Source: Myxococcales bacterium SG8_38 (GTDB taxonomy: Bacteria > Myxococcota_A > Polyangia > Polyangiales > Houyiibacteriaceae). From it: a stretch of 50,720 bases of DNA. The position numbers and the translations under genes are program-made. The DNA lies in contig LJTN01000036.1 in the NCBI GenBank assembly GCA_001303415.1, positions 1-50,720 of the forward strand, read 5' to 3'. The notes beneath the pieces are model-generated. The model did no database searches. It was not told where the DNA came from and saw only the letters and a list, made by a program, of their open reading frames with translations. This document shows, piece after piece, positions 1 to 8,001 of this stretch; the first letter of the stretch is position 1; each line of letters opens with the position of its first letter.

Positions 1-1
1 G

Positions 2-511
2 CATCTCGCGATGATCGTCGGCGAGGTCGAAGGCGCAGAGGATTTGCTCGTTCGTGTGCACAGTGAGTGTCTGACCGGGGAGGGATTCCACTCACTTCGA
101 TGCGACTGCCGCGACCAGCTCGATCTGGCCCTCGCACGGATTCAAGACGCGGGAGCCGGCGTTCTGCTGTACCTCCGGCAAGAAGGCCGTGGCATCGGTC
201 TCGGAAACAAGATTCGGGCGTATGCCAAGCAGGATGAGGGCCTCGATACGGTGGACGCGAATCTCGCGCTCGGTTTCGAAGACGATCTACGCGGCTACCA
301 AGTCGCTGCGGACATGCTGAGGGACCTCGGTGTCCGCTCGGTGGTCTTGATGACGAACAATCCGCGGAAGGTCGAGGGTCTGAAACAAGACGGCATCGTC
401 GTCACTCGCCGCGAGCCCCACGAGGTCGAAGCCCACGAACACAACCGCGAGTATCTGAAAACCAAACAAGACCGCCTCGGTCACCTGGGAAACAACGGCA
501 ACGAAGAGTGA
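2..511 (+). CDS. ribA: GTP cyclohydrolase II (RibA or RibA domain of RibBA), 5' end missing
   Basis: Opens GTP to 2,5-diamino-6-ribosylamino-pyrimidinone phosphate, formate and pyrophosphate, the first committed step of riboflavin synthesis, in the cytoplasm. Counting from the ATG at 11, the zinc ligands C20, C31 and C33 have the spacing of E. coli RibA C54/C65/C67 (motifs HSECLTG and LRCDC). The GTP-binding stretch LRQEGRGIGLGNKIRAYA and the C-terminal TNNPRKVEGL are intact. The frame is open to the window edge, and the codons before the ATG (His-Leu-Ala) fit the family's 'HLA' segment, so the true start lies upstream. I cannot tell whether an N-terminal RibB domain was present. The C-terminus ends normally just after GHL. 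Confidence 0.93.
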   Translation, partial: HLAMIVGEVEGAEDLLVRVHSECLTGEGFHSLRCDCRDQLDLALARIQDAGAGVLLYLRQEGRGIGLGNKIRAYAKQDEGLDTVDANLALGFEDDLRGYQVAADMLRDLGVRSVVLMTNNPRKVEGLKQDGIVVTRREPHEVEAHEHNREYLKTKQDRLGHLGNNGNEE

Positions 512-528
512 CGAGGCCGCTCGCTCGC

Positions 529-892
529 TCCCCGGAGGACGGGTCGCGACGGGCGTAAGGACCGGGCTCGGAAAAACGCGACACGAGGTTCCACGGAACG
601 GGGCGGCTTGCATAGGTGCCCCGATGCACTTGTGGGCTTGGGGCACGCAAGCCGCCCCTCGGGCGGCGTGCCAATCGGAGGTGGTTGCTGTCTTGCCGAT
701 TGGCACTTCGCACGTCCGTTCCACCTCATGTCGCGTTTTTCCGAGCCCTCCATACGTCGACGTGTACGGAGGAGGACGGGTCGGGATGGGCAGCACAGCG
801 AGGGGGCGGGAGCCTAGTCGTTTGATGACTTGGGGAGTCGGGCGAGCGGGTCCCGCTCGCGAGCACGGCCGTCGCGACCCGTCCTCCGGGGA
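529..892. repeat. Foldback (nested palindromic) repeat element, copy A
   Basis: Fills most of the gap between convergent ribA and the SDR gene. Outer 27-nt inverted arms lie at 529-555 and 866-892 (one mismatch). Inner 25-nt arms lie at 565-589 and 723-747 (one mismatch). Between them are a 12-bp perfect stem (600-611/647-658) with a nested 7-bp stem (616-622/640-646) and an 11-bp perfect stem (668-678/696-706). A further 7-bp hairpin is at 843-849/853-859. The arm motif GGAGGACGGGTCG (534-546) recurs internally at 771-783. Two blocks, about 529-628 and 720-801, match copy B at 19946-20239 with few differences; the hairpin-rich centre, about 75 nt longer than in copy B, is present only here. 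It encodes no convincing protein. It could be a MITE-like element, a structured RNA or a bidirectional terminator. Confidence 0.85.
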
Positions 893-933
893 TCTGGTCG
901 TGAAACGCGGGCGCTGCGGATGCTGAGGCTTGG

Positions 934-1848
934 TCAGTCTGCTGTGCGGAAGGCGTTGATGGTTTCGCGCTCGTCGTAGTCGTGCCTGTACCCCGTCGCG
1001 CGGCGAAACGCGTCGCTGTCTACCACGATCGGATAACGCAGGTGGTCGAGGGCGCCTGCCGGAAGGTTTGGAAGGCCGAGACGTCCGAGGCCGGCCTTGA
1101 ACAACACCGCCGGAATGGGAAGCGGTCGTCTTCCCGCGGCTCGAACGATCGTCGAAAGAGGCACCGGCGTCGGGCCGGATACGTTGAAGATTCCATGAAG
1201 CTTGTGGGTGAGTGCCGTGACGATCGCTTTGGCAGCGTCTTGCTCGTGCATGAAATGAAAAAGCGGGTCGAAGCCCATGATCAGAGGGACCGTCGGCCCC
1301 TCGAGGAAGGCGGCCAGGGTTCCGTGCTTGCTCGGCCCCAGGGTGTAGACCATGCGCAGCACACAGGTCGCGATCTCGGGGTAGCGCCACAACGCCGACG
1401 CCGCGTACAAGTCAGCAGCGACCAAATCCGCGAGCTCGGGGAACGTGTGCGCCGACATCGGAGGCTCGTCCTCGGTGTGATAGAGCGGGGAGTCTGCTGC
1501 GGCCCCATAGTACGTATGCCGCCCCACGAAGATCGCCTGCTTCACCCCGTAGTTGTGGCAGTGATGAATGAACGCCCGGGTTCCGTACAAGTTGACGCGC
1601 ATGCGGTCTGGGCTGCGGTGCACCAGGTGTGTCACCGTGGCCATGTGGATCGCGGCGTCGGGCCGGTGGGTGCGAAAGACGTCCTCCGCAGGTCTCTTTC
1701 GGATGTCGACCTGATACAGCTCGAGGCCTTCGGGCGAGTCGGGCCACGCCCTTCGGTCGATGCCGATCACCTGATGGCCCGCATCGATGAGCTTCCGCGC
1801 CGTGAGGCGCCCGAGCTTCCCCGCAATTCCTGTAACCAAGACTTTCAT
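934..1848 (-). CDS. Extended SDR (NAD-dependent epimerase/dehydratase-like), catalytic Tyr/Lys not conserved
   Basis: A 304-residue Rossmann-fold protein. The N-terminal MKVLVTGIAGKLG carries the extended-SDR dinucleotide motif GxxGxxG, and D-rich IDRR follows strand 2 as in NAD(H)-binding members. At the usual YxxxK position (after EPPMSAHT) the sequence reads FPELA, so both catalytic Tyr and Lys appear replaced. It may bind the cofactor without classical dehydrogenase chemistry or be a divergent enzyme. The start is the ATG at 1848, which overlaps the TGA of the upstream acyltransferase gene by one base (TGATG), indicating translational coupling. It is the last gene of the minus-strand operon beginning near 5.9 kb. 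The substrate is unknown; pairing with an acyltransferase hints at lipid or envelope metabolism. Confidence 0.85.
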   Translation of the reverse strand: MKVLVTGIAGKLGRLTARKLIDAGHQVIGIDRRAWPDSPEGLELYQVDIRKRPAEDVFRTHRPDAAIHMATVTHLVHRSPDRMRVNLYGTRAFIHHCHNYGVKQAIFVGRHTYYGAAADSPLYHTEDEPPMSAHTFPELADLVAADLYAASALWRYPEIATCVLRMVYTLGPSKHGTLAAFLEGPTVPLIMGFDPLFHFMHEQDAAKAIVTALTHKLHGIFNVSGPTPVPLSTIVRAAGRRPLPIPAVLFKAGLGRLGLPNLPAGALDHLRYPIVVDSDAFRRATGYRHDYDERETINAFRTAD

Positions 1849-2684
1849 CACAGCACGAGGTCTTCCTCGGAAATGGTCCCCTCTCGAAGCGCCCGACCTT
1901 GGCCTACCAGATTGCGTATCCGCTCTTTCACTTGATCGACCATGGCGTGGACCACCTCGTCTGGCTCGTGGCCGCTGCCCTCGAATCGCATCGGTCTTCC
2001 GTAAAGAAGCTGAAACCGGGTGGGCTTCGGTATGAGGAAAATCCACTTCGTGATGGGCACGTACGGGACGCCCAGCAACCGCCCGAGCCGTTTGAGGTTC
2101 GCAATGGTAGGAAGAGCCTCGCCTCCGCCCACGAACCCGAATGGCACGATCGGGCTATCGGTCTCGAGCGCCAGGCGCATGAAGCCGGTACCGAACTCCA
2201 CCAGCGAATCGGAGTCTTTTGCGAGCTTGGCGGTGCCCCTCGCACCCTCGGGAAAGGCGAGTATCAAGCGTCCGGCCTCGAGCAGGCGCTTCGCTTGGTC
2301 TGGATTTCCCGTGAACTGGCCGGTACGGCTCATGAACTGAGACGCGCCGGGGAAGTGGTGGATGAACTTGTCGAGCATGGCGTGTGGCAGCCGTGGCGGC
2401 TCGGCATCGAGCAGCATCGAGCCCATGACCATGGCACCGTCGATCGCCACTCCGCCCGAGTGGTTGCCGACCAGAACGGCCCGGCCCCTCGACGGCACGT
2501 TGTCGAGCCCGTACACATCCACCTTGAAGTAGTAGCGGTACAACAACGCAAAGGCAGAGACGAAACGCGCCAGGTCATGCTTGTCGATTCCGTACGGATC
2601 GACGCCGAACTTGTTGAACTCGAGGTCCAAAGCCTCGATGCGCGCAGCGATTTCGGGATCGACGGGAAGCAGATTGTCCAGCAA
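1848..2684 (-). CDS. Lysophospholipid acyltransferase family protein (PlsC-like)
   Basis: 278 residues, probably transfers acyl groups to a (lyso)phospholipid or other glycerolipid at the inner membrane. The catalytic block is NHSGGVAID (residues 74-82), the His...Asp form seen in the HSGG-type LPLAT branch, and the acceptor-binding block is FPEGARG (144-150). A hydrophobic helix precedes the first motif. The start is a TTG at 2684: no ATG or GTG lies between it and the in-frame stop upstream, and a GAGG sits a suitable distance before it. It follows the NtrX-like activator gene by 68 nt and is coupled to the downstream SDR gene. The substrate cannot be read from sequence. Confidence 0.87.
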   Translation of the reverse strand: MLDNLLPVDPEIAARIEALDLEFNKFGVDPYGIDKHDLARFVSAFALLYRYYFKVDVYGLDNVPSRGRAVLVGNHSGGVAIDGAMVMGSMLLDAEPPRLPHAMLDKFIHHFPGASQFMSRTGQFTGNPDQAKRLLEAGRLILAFPEGARGTAKLAKDSDSLVEFGTGFMRLALETDSPIVPFGFVGGGEALPTIANLKRLGRLLGVPYVPITKWIFLIPKPTRFQLLYGRPMRFEGSGHEPDEVVHAMVDQVKERIRNLVGQGRALREGTISEEDLVL

Positions 2685-2752
2685 TGGAACCTCGGGGGGC
2701 TTGCCGATCTCTATGTCGCGTTGGCGAGAAACGCAATCTCAGTCAAAGTCGC

Positions 2753-4123
2753 TCAGTCGGAGCCATCCTTGCGGATACCGAGGGCGCGCATCTTCTTGTA
2801 GAGATGGCTTCGTTCGAGGCCGAGATCGGCTGCGGTTTTCGTCACGTGTCCACCGCGGTGCGCGAGCGCTCGCTCGATCAGCTCCCGCTCGACCTCTTCG
2901 AGCATCTCCCGCAGCGGTGTTTCGGGTCTGAAATGGGACCCCCGAGACCCGCTCGCTTCCCCTGGAAGCAGGGCCCGGGCCTCCGCTTCGGTGATGGTGA
3001 CGCCCGGAGTCAGAATCACCAGGCGCTCGACCAGGTTTCGAAGCTCTCGGACGTTGCCCGGATACGGATACGACTCGAGGAGCCGCATGGCTCCAGCCGA
3101 AATCTTCTTGCGAGGCCGGCCGTGCACCTCGCAAGCGAGTGCGAGGAAGTGATTGGCCAACAGCGGAATATCCTCGCGTCGTTCGCGAAGCGCCGGGACC
3201 TTGAGCGGAACGACATTGAGACGATCGAACAGATCCGCGCGAAAACGGCCGGCCTCGATCTCTTGCTGGAGCGACTTGTTCGTCGCCGCGACGACCCGCA
3301 CGTCGACTTTGCCGCTCGGCCCTCCGCCGACGCGCTCGACCTCGCCGTCCTGAAGGACACGCAGGAGCTTCGCCTGCATCTGGGGGGGCATGTCGCCGAC
3401 CTCGTCGAGGAAGAGCGAGCCTCCGTCCGCCCGCTCGAACTTCCCATGGCGCCGTCTGGTAGCCCCGGTGAAAGCGCCCGCCTCGTGTCCGAAGAGCTCG
3501 CTTTCGATGAGCCCCTCCGGCACCGCGGCACAGTTGAGCTTTTCGAACGGCCCCCTTGCTCGGGCCGAACCGGCATGAATCGCAGCCGCTACCAGCTCCT
3601 TGCCGGTACCCCGTTCCCCGAGGACGAGGACGGCCGCGTTCGAACGGGCCGCGAGCGCGATCTGCTCCCTGAGCCTCTGGATCGGCCCGCTTTGACCGAG
3701 CAGCAATTCGCCGGCTCCGAACCTGCGTCGCAGCTCGCGATTCTCGTCCTGGAGCTCGCGGACTTCGAGGCTGCGCCGGAGCGACAAGACGAGCCGATCG
3801 CTGCCGATCGGCTTCTCGATGAAATCGTCCGCGCCGCGGCGAGTGGCTTCCACCGCCACCTCGATCGTCGCGTGGCCGCTCATCATGATGACCGGCGTCG
3901 AAATCTCGCGCTTGCGCAGCTCGTGCAGCATCTCGAGCCCGTCCGTTCCGGGGAGCTGCACATCGAGCAGAATTGCATCGAATGACTGCTTTTCGAGCTT
4001 CTCGAGCGCAATCTCGGCCGAGCCGGCGATTTCCACGTCGTACCCCTCGAGAGCAAGCGCGCGCGAAATCGACGTCAGAATGTTTTGTTCGTCATCGACG
4101 ACGAGCACCGTCGCGACCGCCAT
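2753..4123 (-). CDS. Sigma-54-dependent response regulator (NtrC family, NtrX-like)
   Basis: 456 residues: receiver (residues 5-120, acidic pair D10/D11, phosphoacceptor D54, K104), AAA+ activator domain (Walker A GERGTGKE 169-176, sigma-54 loop GAFTGA 216-221, intact), and a C-terminal Fis-type helix-turn-helix ending LERSHLYKKMRALGI, which resembles NtrX proteins. It should activate sigma-54 promoters after phosphorylation by a kinase. No kinase is in its operon; the nearest is the divergent hybrid kinase at 6029. It lies 30 nt downstream of the REC-GGDEF-EAL gene, so c-di-GMP turnover and sigma-54 control are probably co-expressed, with the acyltransferase and SDR genes following. Confidence 0.95.
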   Translation of the reverse strand: MAVATVLVVDDEQNILTSISRALALEGYDVEIAGSAEIALEKLEKQSFDAILLDVQLPGTDGLEMLHELRKREISTPVIMMSGHATIEVAVEATRRGADDFIEKPIGSDRLVLSLRRSLEVRELQDENRELRRRFGAGELLLGQSGPIQRLREQIALAARSNAAVLVLGERGTGKELVAAAIHAGSARARGPFEKLNCAAVPEGLIESELFGHEAGAFTGATRRRHGKFERADGGSLFLDEVGDMPPQMQAKLLRVLQDGEVERVGGGPSGKVDVRVVAATNKSLQQEIEAGRFRADLFDRLNVVPLKVPALRERREDIPLLANHFLALACEVHGRPRKKISAGAMRLLESYPYPGNVRELRNLVERLVILTPGVTITEAEARALLPGEASGSRGSHFRPETPLREMLEEVERELIERALAHRGGHVTKTAADLGLERSHLYKKMRALGIRKDGSD

Positions 4124-4153
4124 ACGCCCACGCTAGCACAACGAGCCAACCCT

Positions 4154-5929
4154 TCAGGCGCCGGTCTCGCCTGCCTTGGGGACGGGAATCGAGCGAACGT
4201 AGGTTTCCGAGATGCGTTGATTTGCCGCAAGCCACGGTGTGAGCTGCTCTGGAGCCTCGGGGCGGGCATAGAGATATCCCTGGGCGATGTCGCAGCCCTG
4301 GTTCCGCAGATACTCGAGCTGCATTTCGGTTTCCACCCCTTCGGCGATGATATCGAGGCCGAGATTCTTCCCGAGGCCGATGATCATGTTTGCAATCGGT
4401 GCGCCCCGATCGTTCGACTCCATGCTCTGCACGAAGCGTTTGTCGATCTTCAAGGCGTTCAGCGGAAAATCGTGCAGGTACGTCAGCGACGAGTAGCCCG
4501 TGCCGAAATCGTCGATGGCGATGCGCACCCCCACCTTGCGGATCTCGCGAAGCAGGGCACCGGCTTCGGCCGGATCGGACATGAGGGAGCTCTCGGTGAG
4601 CTCGAGCTCCAGGAACTCGGGAGGCAGCTTGGTGTCGTTCAGGGCGCTCCTGATCTTGTCGATGAACATGGGATCTTCCAGCTGTTGCGCCGAGACGTTG
4701 ACGCCGATGCGCATGGGCTCGAAGTCCATCCCATGCCACCGCCGCACCTGCTCGCACGCCGTCCGCAATACCCACTCGCCCACCTCGTGGATCAATCCGA
4801 ACTCCTCGAGACCCGCGATGAAGCAGTGCGGGGTCAAGAGCCCGCGGGCGGGGCTGCTCCACCGAAGCAGCGCTTCGACACCGATGACCGTCCCCGTCCG
4901 CAAGCAGAGCTGGGGCTGATAGACCAGCCGGAACTCGCTCTTTTCTACGGCGCGGAGCAATGACCACTCGAGAGCGTGCCTCGACTGGGCTTCCTCTTGC
5001 ATCGCATCGGCGAAGAACTGATACCGGCCACGGCCCAACGACTTGGCCTGATACATCGCGAGGTCAGCCGCCCGGAGCAGCTCCGACAAATCGCTCCCGT
5101 TTTCCGGATACATCGCGATTCCGATGCTGATCGAGCTCTTGATCTCGTGACCGTCGATGCTGGTCACGTCGCTCAGGCCGCACGTGATCCGCTCGATTAC
5201 GGCCAACACCTCTTTGGCCTCGCTCACGCCTTCGAGGATGACCGCGAACTCGTCTCCACCGAGTCGTGCGACGGTATCCTGATCGCGGACGCTCGCCCGG
5301 ATGCGCCGTCCCGCCTCGATCAACAGCTTGTCGCCCACCTCGTGCCCGAGCATGTCGTTGATTTCCTTGAAGCGGTCCATGTCGAGGACGAGCGTTGCCA
5401 TTCCCGTGCCGGAGCGCGTGGCACGCGCCAGGGCGTGGCCGACCCGCTCGCGAAGGAGCGTGCGGTTCGGGAGCGAGGTGAGCTGATCGTAGTGGGCCAG
5501 CCGAACCAGCTCGAGCTCCGTGCGTTTTCGCTCGACCGCGTAGCGAATCACTCGGTGCAGGTTGGCAGCGTCGATGTGGCCCTTGACCAGATAGTCCTGC
5601 GCCCCGGCCTTGACCGACCGAAGCGAAATCGCTTCATCCTCCCACGAGCTCACGATGACGAGCGGGATGTCGGGATACGAAGTCTGGAGGCTCGTGACGG
5701 TTTGTGTTCCCCTCGAATCGGGCAGGTTCAGATCGGCCAAGATCACGTCCGGCGTCAGCTCTTCGGCCGACAAGACGGCGTCGTTCAAGGTTCGTACGTG
5801 CGTGATCCGGTAGTAGGCACCGGTCACACGCCGTAGAAGCCGGCGCATGAGCTGGGCGTCGATGAGGTTGTCCTCGACGAGAAGGACTTCCCGAATCTCA
5901 TGCTCCTCCCCCTCGCGCCTATCCAGCAT
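4154..5929 (-). CDS. Response regulator with GGDEF and EAL domains (c-di-GMP cyclase/phosphodiesterase)
   Basis: 591 residues from the ATG at 5929: receiver (D66 phosphoacceptor in LADLNLPDS), GGDEF domain with an intact GGDEF at 224-228 and an inhibitory site RDQD at 215-218, and an EAL domain with EAL at 352-354 and DDFGTGYSSL. Both enzymatic signatures look complete, so it could make and degrade c-di-GMP, with the receiver setting the balance. An in-frame TTG at 5950 would add seven residues (MRARWWG); I prefer the ATG but neither has a well-spaced ribosome-binding site. It is the first gene of the minus-strand operon and divergent from the hybrid kinase at 6029, a plausible phosphodonor. 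Confidence 0.93.
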   Translation of the reverse strand: MLDRREGEEHEIREVLLVEDNLIDAQLMRRLLRRVTGAYYRITHVRTLNDAVLSAEELTPDVILADLNLPDSRGTQTVTSLQTSYPDIPLVIVSSWEDEAISLRSVKAGAQDYLVKGHIDAANLHRVIRYAVERKRTELELVRLAHYDQLTSLPNRTLLRERVGHALARATRSGTGMATLVLDMDRFKEINDMLGHEVGDKLLIEAGRRIRASVRDQDTVARLGGDEFAVILEGVSEAKEVLAVIERITCGLSDVTSIDGHEIKSSISIGIAMYPENGSDLSELLRAADLAMYQAKSLGRGRYQFFADAMQEEAQSRHALEWSLLRAVEKSEFRLVYQPQLCLRTGTVIGVEALLRWSSPARGLLTPHCFIAGLEEFGLIHEVGEWVLRTACEQVRRWHGMDFEPMRIGVNVSAQQLEDPMFIDKIRSALNDTKLPPEFLELELTESSLMSDPAEAGALLREIRKVGVRIAIDDFGTGYSSLTYLHDFPLNALKIDKRFVQSMESNDRGAPIANMIIGLGKNLGLDIIAEGVETEMQLEYLRNQGCDIAQGYLYARPEAPEQLTPWLAANQRISETYVRSIPVPKAGETGA

Positions 5930-5958
5930 CCCCCACCATCTTGCCCGCAAAAATACCG

Positions 5959-5987
5959 TTCACAGCGCCTTATTACAGTGCTATGGT
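5959..5987 (+). promoter_or_regulatory. Candidate sigma-70 promoter of the hybrid kinase gene
   Basis: TTCACA (5959-5964) and TATGGT (5982-5987) are separated by 17 nt, in the short gap between two divergent signalling genes. A transcript would begin near 5994, about 35 nt before the ATG at 6029. Hexamer match is moderate; no experimental support. Confidence 0.35.
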
Positions 5988-6028
5988 TTTAGAGGGGCGT
6001 CAAGGCTGATCCGCCCCGGGGGTTAAGC

Positions 6029-7999
6029 ATGTTGCTCGACAAGGCGCAGATATCCGCGGTTTCGGCGCCCCGACGCGTTCGGGTTCTGATCGTCTCCGGA
6101 AACCCCGAGCGCATCATGCTGGTCCGCGAGAGCTTGCATGCATGGCCCGAGGTCGTCGTTTGCCGCGTGGCCGTCCACCGCGAGGATGCCGCCCACCACT
6201 TCGAAAGTCACGCTCCGCACATCGTCTGCTGGGACACGGCGCTCGGTGCCGAGCTGCCGTTGATGGGGGTTGGCGTCTGCACCCTGCTCCTCGGTGAGGA
6301 TTCCTGCACGCTGCCCGACGAGAAACCCTGGGCGATGTCCTTGCCCGATGAGTACGTCGCGGGCCTGCAGCAGTCGATCAACCGGGAGTACGAGCTGCGC
6401 CGGCTTCTGGTACAGCTCCGCGATGCGCACGGCACGGAGACCCAAAGCCGGCTGCTTTTGAACCGGGCGACCGACGGTATCGTCGTGGTCGACGCCGTCG
6501 CTCGTGTGTCCTACGCAAATCCGGCGGCTTGCGCCATGCTCGGAGTCGAGTGTGAGCAGATGCTGGGCGAGCCGTTCGGGCACGCCGTTCCCGAGGAAGG
6601 CCGCCCGGAAGGCTACGCCGTGGCGCGACCAGACGGCTCCACGATTCAGCTCACGGCGACCGCGATGCTCTCGATCTGGGAGGGCCAAGAGGCGACCATC
6701 ATTCAACTGCAACCCGCCGTCCGCCCCAGCATGCCGCCCAGCGCTCCGCCCAGCAGCTTGCCGGTCGCGTCCGGACCGCGGGTTTCCGAGGACCGCCTTC
6801 GCACGGTGGGCCGCCTCGCCGCCGGCCTCGCCCACGAGGTGAACAATCCGCTCACGTTCGTGCTCGCCAACCTGGAAAGCCTACGCGAGTCTCATCAGTC
6901 GTTTCGTCGATTCATTCGCAAGCTGCGCGTCGAGCTCGCCACCCAAGAGGCCGTCACACCCCAATCCTTCGAGCAGATCGCGGCCGAATCGAATCTGCAG
7001 GAGCTGATCGACGACGTCGCCGACATGCTCACCGATTGCTACAAGGGCATGCATCGAATTCAGGACATCGCGCGCAGCTTGGGCACCTTCTCGCGGGCCG
7101 ATGATGATCGGGCCGAGATGGTCGATATCAGCCGGATCGTCGACGATGCCTGCGCGATGGTCTTCAACCAGATTCGGTACCGCGCGCGGTTGGTCAAGCG
7201 ATTCGATCCGATTCCGCTCATTGCCGCGTTTCCGGGGCGCATCGCGCAGGCGCTGGTCAATCTGCTCACCAATGCGGCCGAAGCCATCGAAGGAGGAGCC
7301 TACGACCGGCATCGCATCGTCGTTTCAACCCGCGTGGAAGAGGGGTGGCTGCGCATCGGTGTGAGTGACACCGGCGCCGGGATCGGAAAGCTGGATCGCG
7401 ATCGGATCTTCACGGCTGGCTTCACCACGAAGGCGCATCAGGGTGGCCTCGGCCTCGGTCTCACCGTCTCGAAGCGCGTCGCCGAGGAGCATGGCGGGCG
7501 GCTTGAGGTCACCGATCTCCCGGATCGGGGCACGCGCTTCGAGCTCGTCCTCCCCATCGACACGGGACTGACCGTGGTGGAAAACCCCAGAGACAGTCGG
7601 CCGGTTTCGGAGAATCCTCTCAGGCGGTTGCGGCTCCTGATCATCGACGACGACGCCATGGTGCTGTCCGCCCTGCGAAGGCGCCTTCGTCGCCGATACG
7701 ACACGGTCACGGTGCTGGGGGGCGCAGAGGCTCTCGCCAGAATCGAAGAGGATCCAGACTTCGATTCGATCATCTGCGACCTGATGATGCCGGAGGTCGA
7801 CGGGAAGTCCTTCTACGATCAGATCCAGCGAGATCAGCCTCAACTGGCCGATCGGATCATATTCATGAGTGGTGGCGCATTCACACCACGGCTCCGAAAG
7901 TTCGCAGCCGCCATTTCCAACCCGGTGCTGCAAAAGCCGGTGACCCGTGAGGATCTCGAAGCCGCGCTCGTTGCGCATCTCCAAGACGGCGGTGAATGA
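6029..7999 (+). CDS. Hybrid sensor histidine kinase (pseudoreceiver-PAS-HisKA-HATPase-REC)
   Basis: 656 residues, no membrane segment, so cytoplasmic. Residues 16-115 look like a receiver fold that lacks the acidic pair (VLIVSGNPE) and the conserved Lys, i.e. a pseudoreceiver. A PAS domain (about 140-225) is followed by a Pro/Ser-rich linker, a HisKA domain with H269 in AGLAHEVNNPL, an HATPase domain (NLLTNAAEAI, DTGAGIG, GLGLGLTVSK), and a C-terminal receiver with D584 in CDLMMPEVDG. It converges with the NtrC-type regulator gene at 8002 with only two bases between stops, suggesting a kinase/regulator pair. Kinase core and C-terminal receiver closely resemble those of the gene at 10243. Confidence 0.93.
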   Translation: MLLDKAQISAVSAPRRVRVLIVSGNPERIMLVRESLHAWPEVVVCRVAVHREDAAHHFESHAPHIVCWDTALGAELPLMGVGVCTLLLGEDSCTLPDEKPWAMSLPDEYVAGLQQSINREYELRRLLVQLRDAHGTETQSRLLLNRATDGIVVVDAVARVSYANPAACAMLGVECEQMLGEPFGHAVPEEGRPEGYAVARPDGSTIQLTATAMLSIWEGQEATIIQLQPAVRPSMPPSAPPSSLPVASGPRVSEDRLRTVGRLAAGLAHEVNNPLTFVLANLESLRESHQSFRRFIRKLRVELATQEAVTPQSFEQIAAESNLQELIDDVADMLTDCYKGMHRIQDIARSLGTFSRADDDRAEMVDISRIVDDACAMVFNQIRYRARLVKRFDPIPLIAAFPGRIAQALVNLLTNAAEAIEGGAYDRHRIVVSTRVEEGWLRIGVSDTGAGIGKLDRDRIFTAGFTTKAHQGGLGLGLTVSKRVAEEHGGRLEVTDLPDRGTRFELVLPIDTGLTVVENPRDSRPVSENPLRRLRLLIIDDDAMVLSALRRRLRRRYDTVTVLGGAEALARIEEDPDFDSIICDLMMPEVDGKSFYDQIQRDQPQLADRIIFMSGGAFTPRLRKFAAAISNPVLQKPVTREDLEAALVAHLQDGGE

Positions 8000-8001
8000 C
8001 G

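Noticed and set aside
570-640. Sigma-54 promoter (GG-N10-GC) inside the foldback repeat
   Set aside because: GG and TTGCA-like elements occur, but not at the required 10-nt spacing.
287-1390. Long minus-strand open frame through foldback copy A (367 residues)
   Set aside because: It runs antisense to ribA and out of frame with the SDR gene, and its middle is just the translated repeat. A similar pseudo-protein arises from copy B (19781-20140), showing that the repeat, not a gene, creates the frame.
2684-3985. 433-residue plus-strand frame opposite the NtrX-like gene
   Set aside because: No domain similarity, and the minus strand encodes a complete sigma-54 activator.
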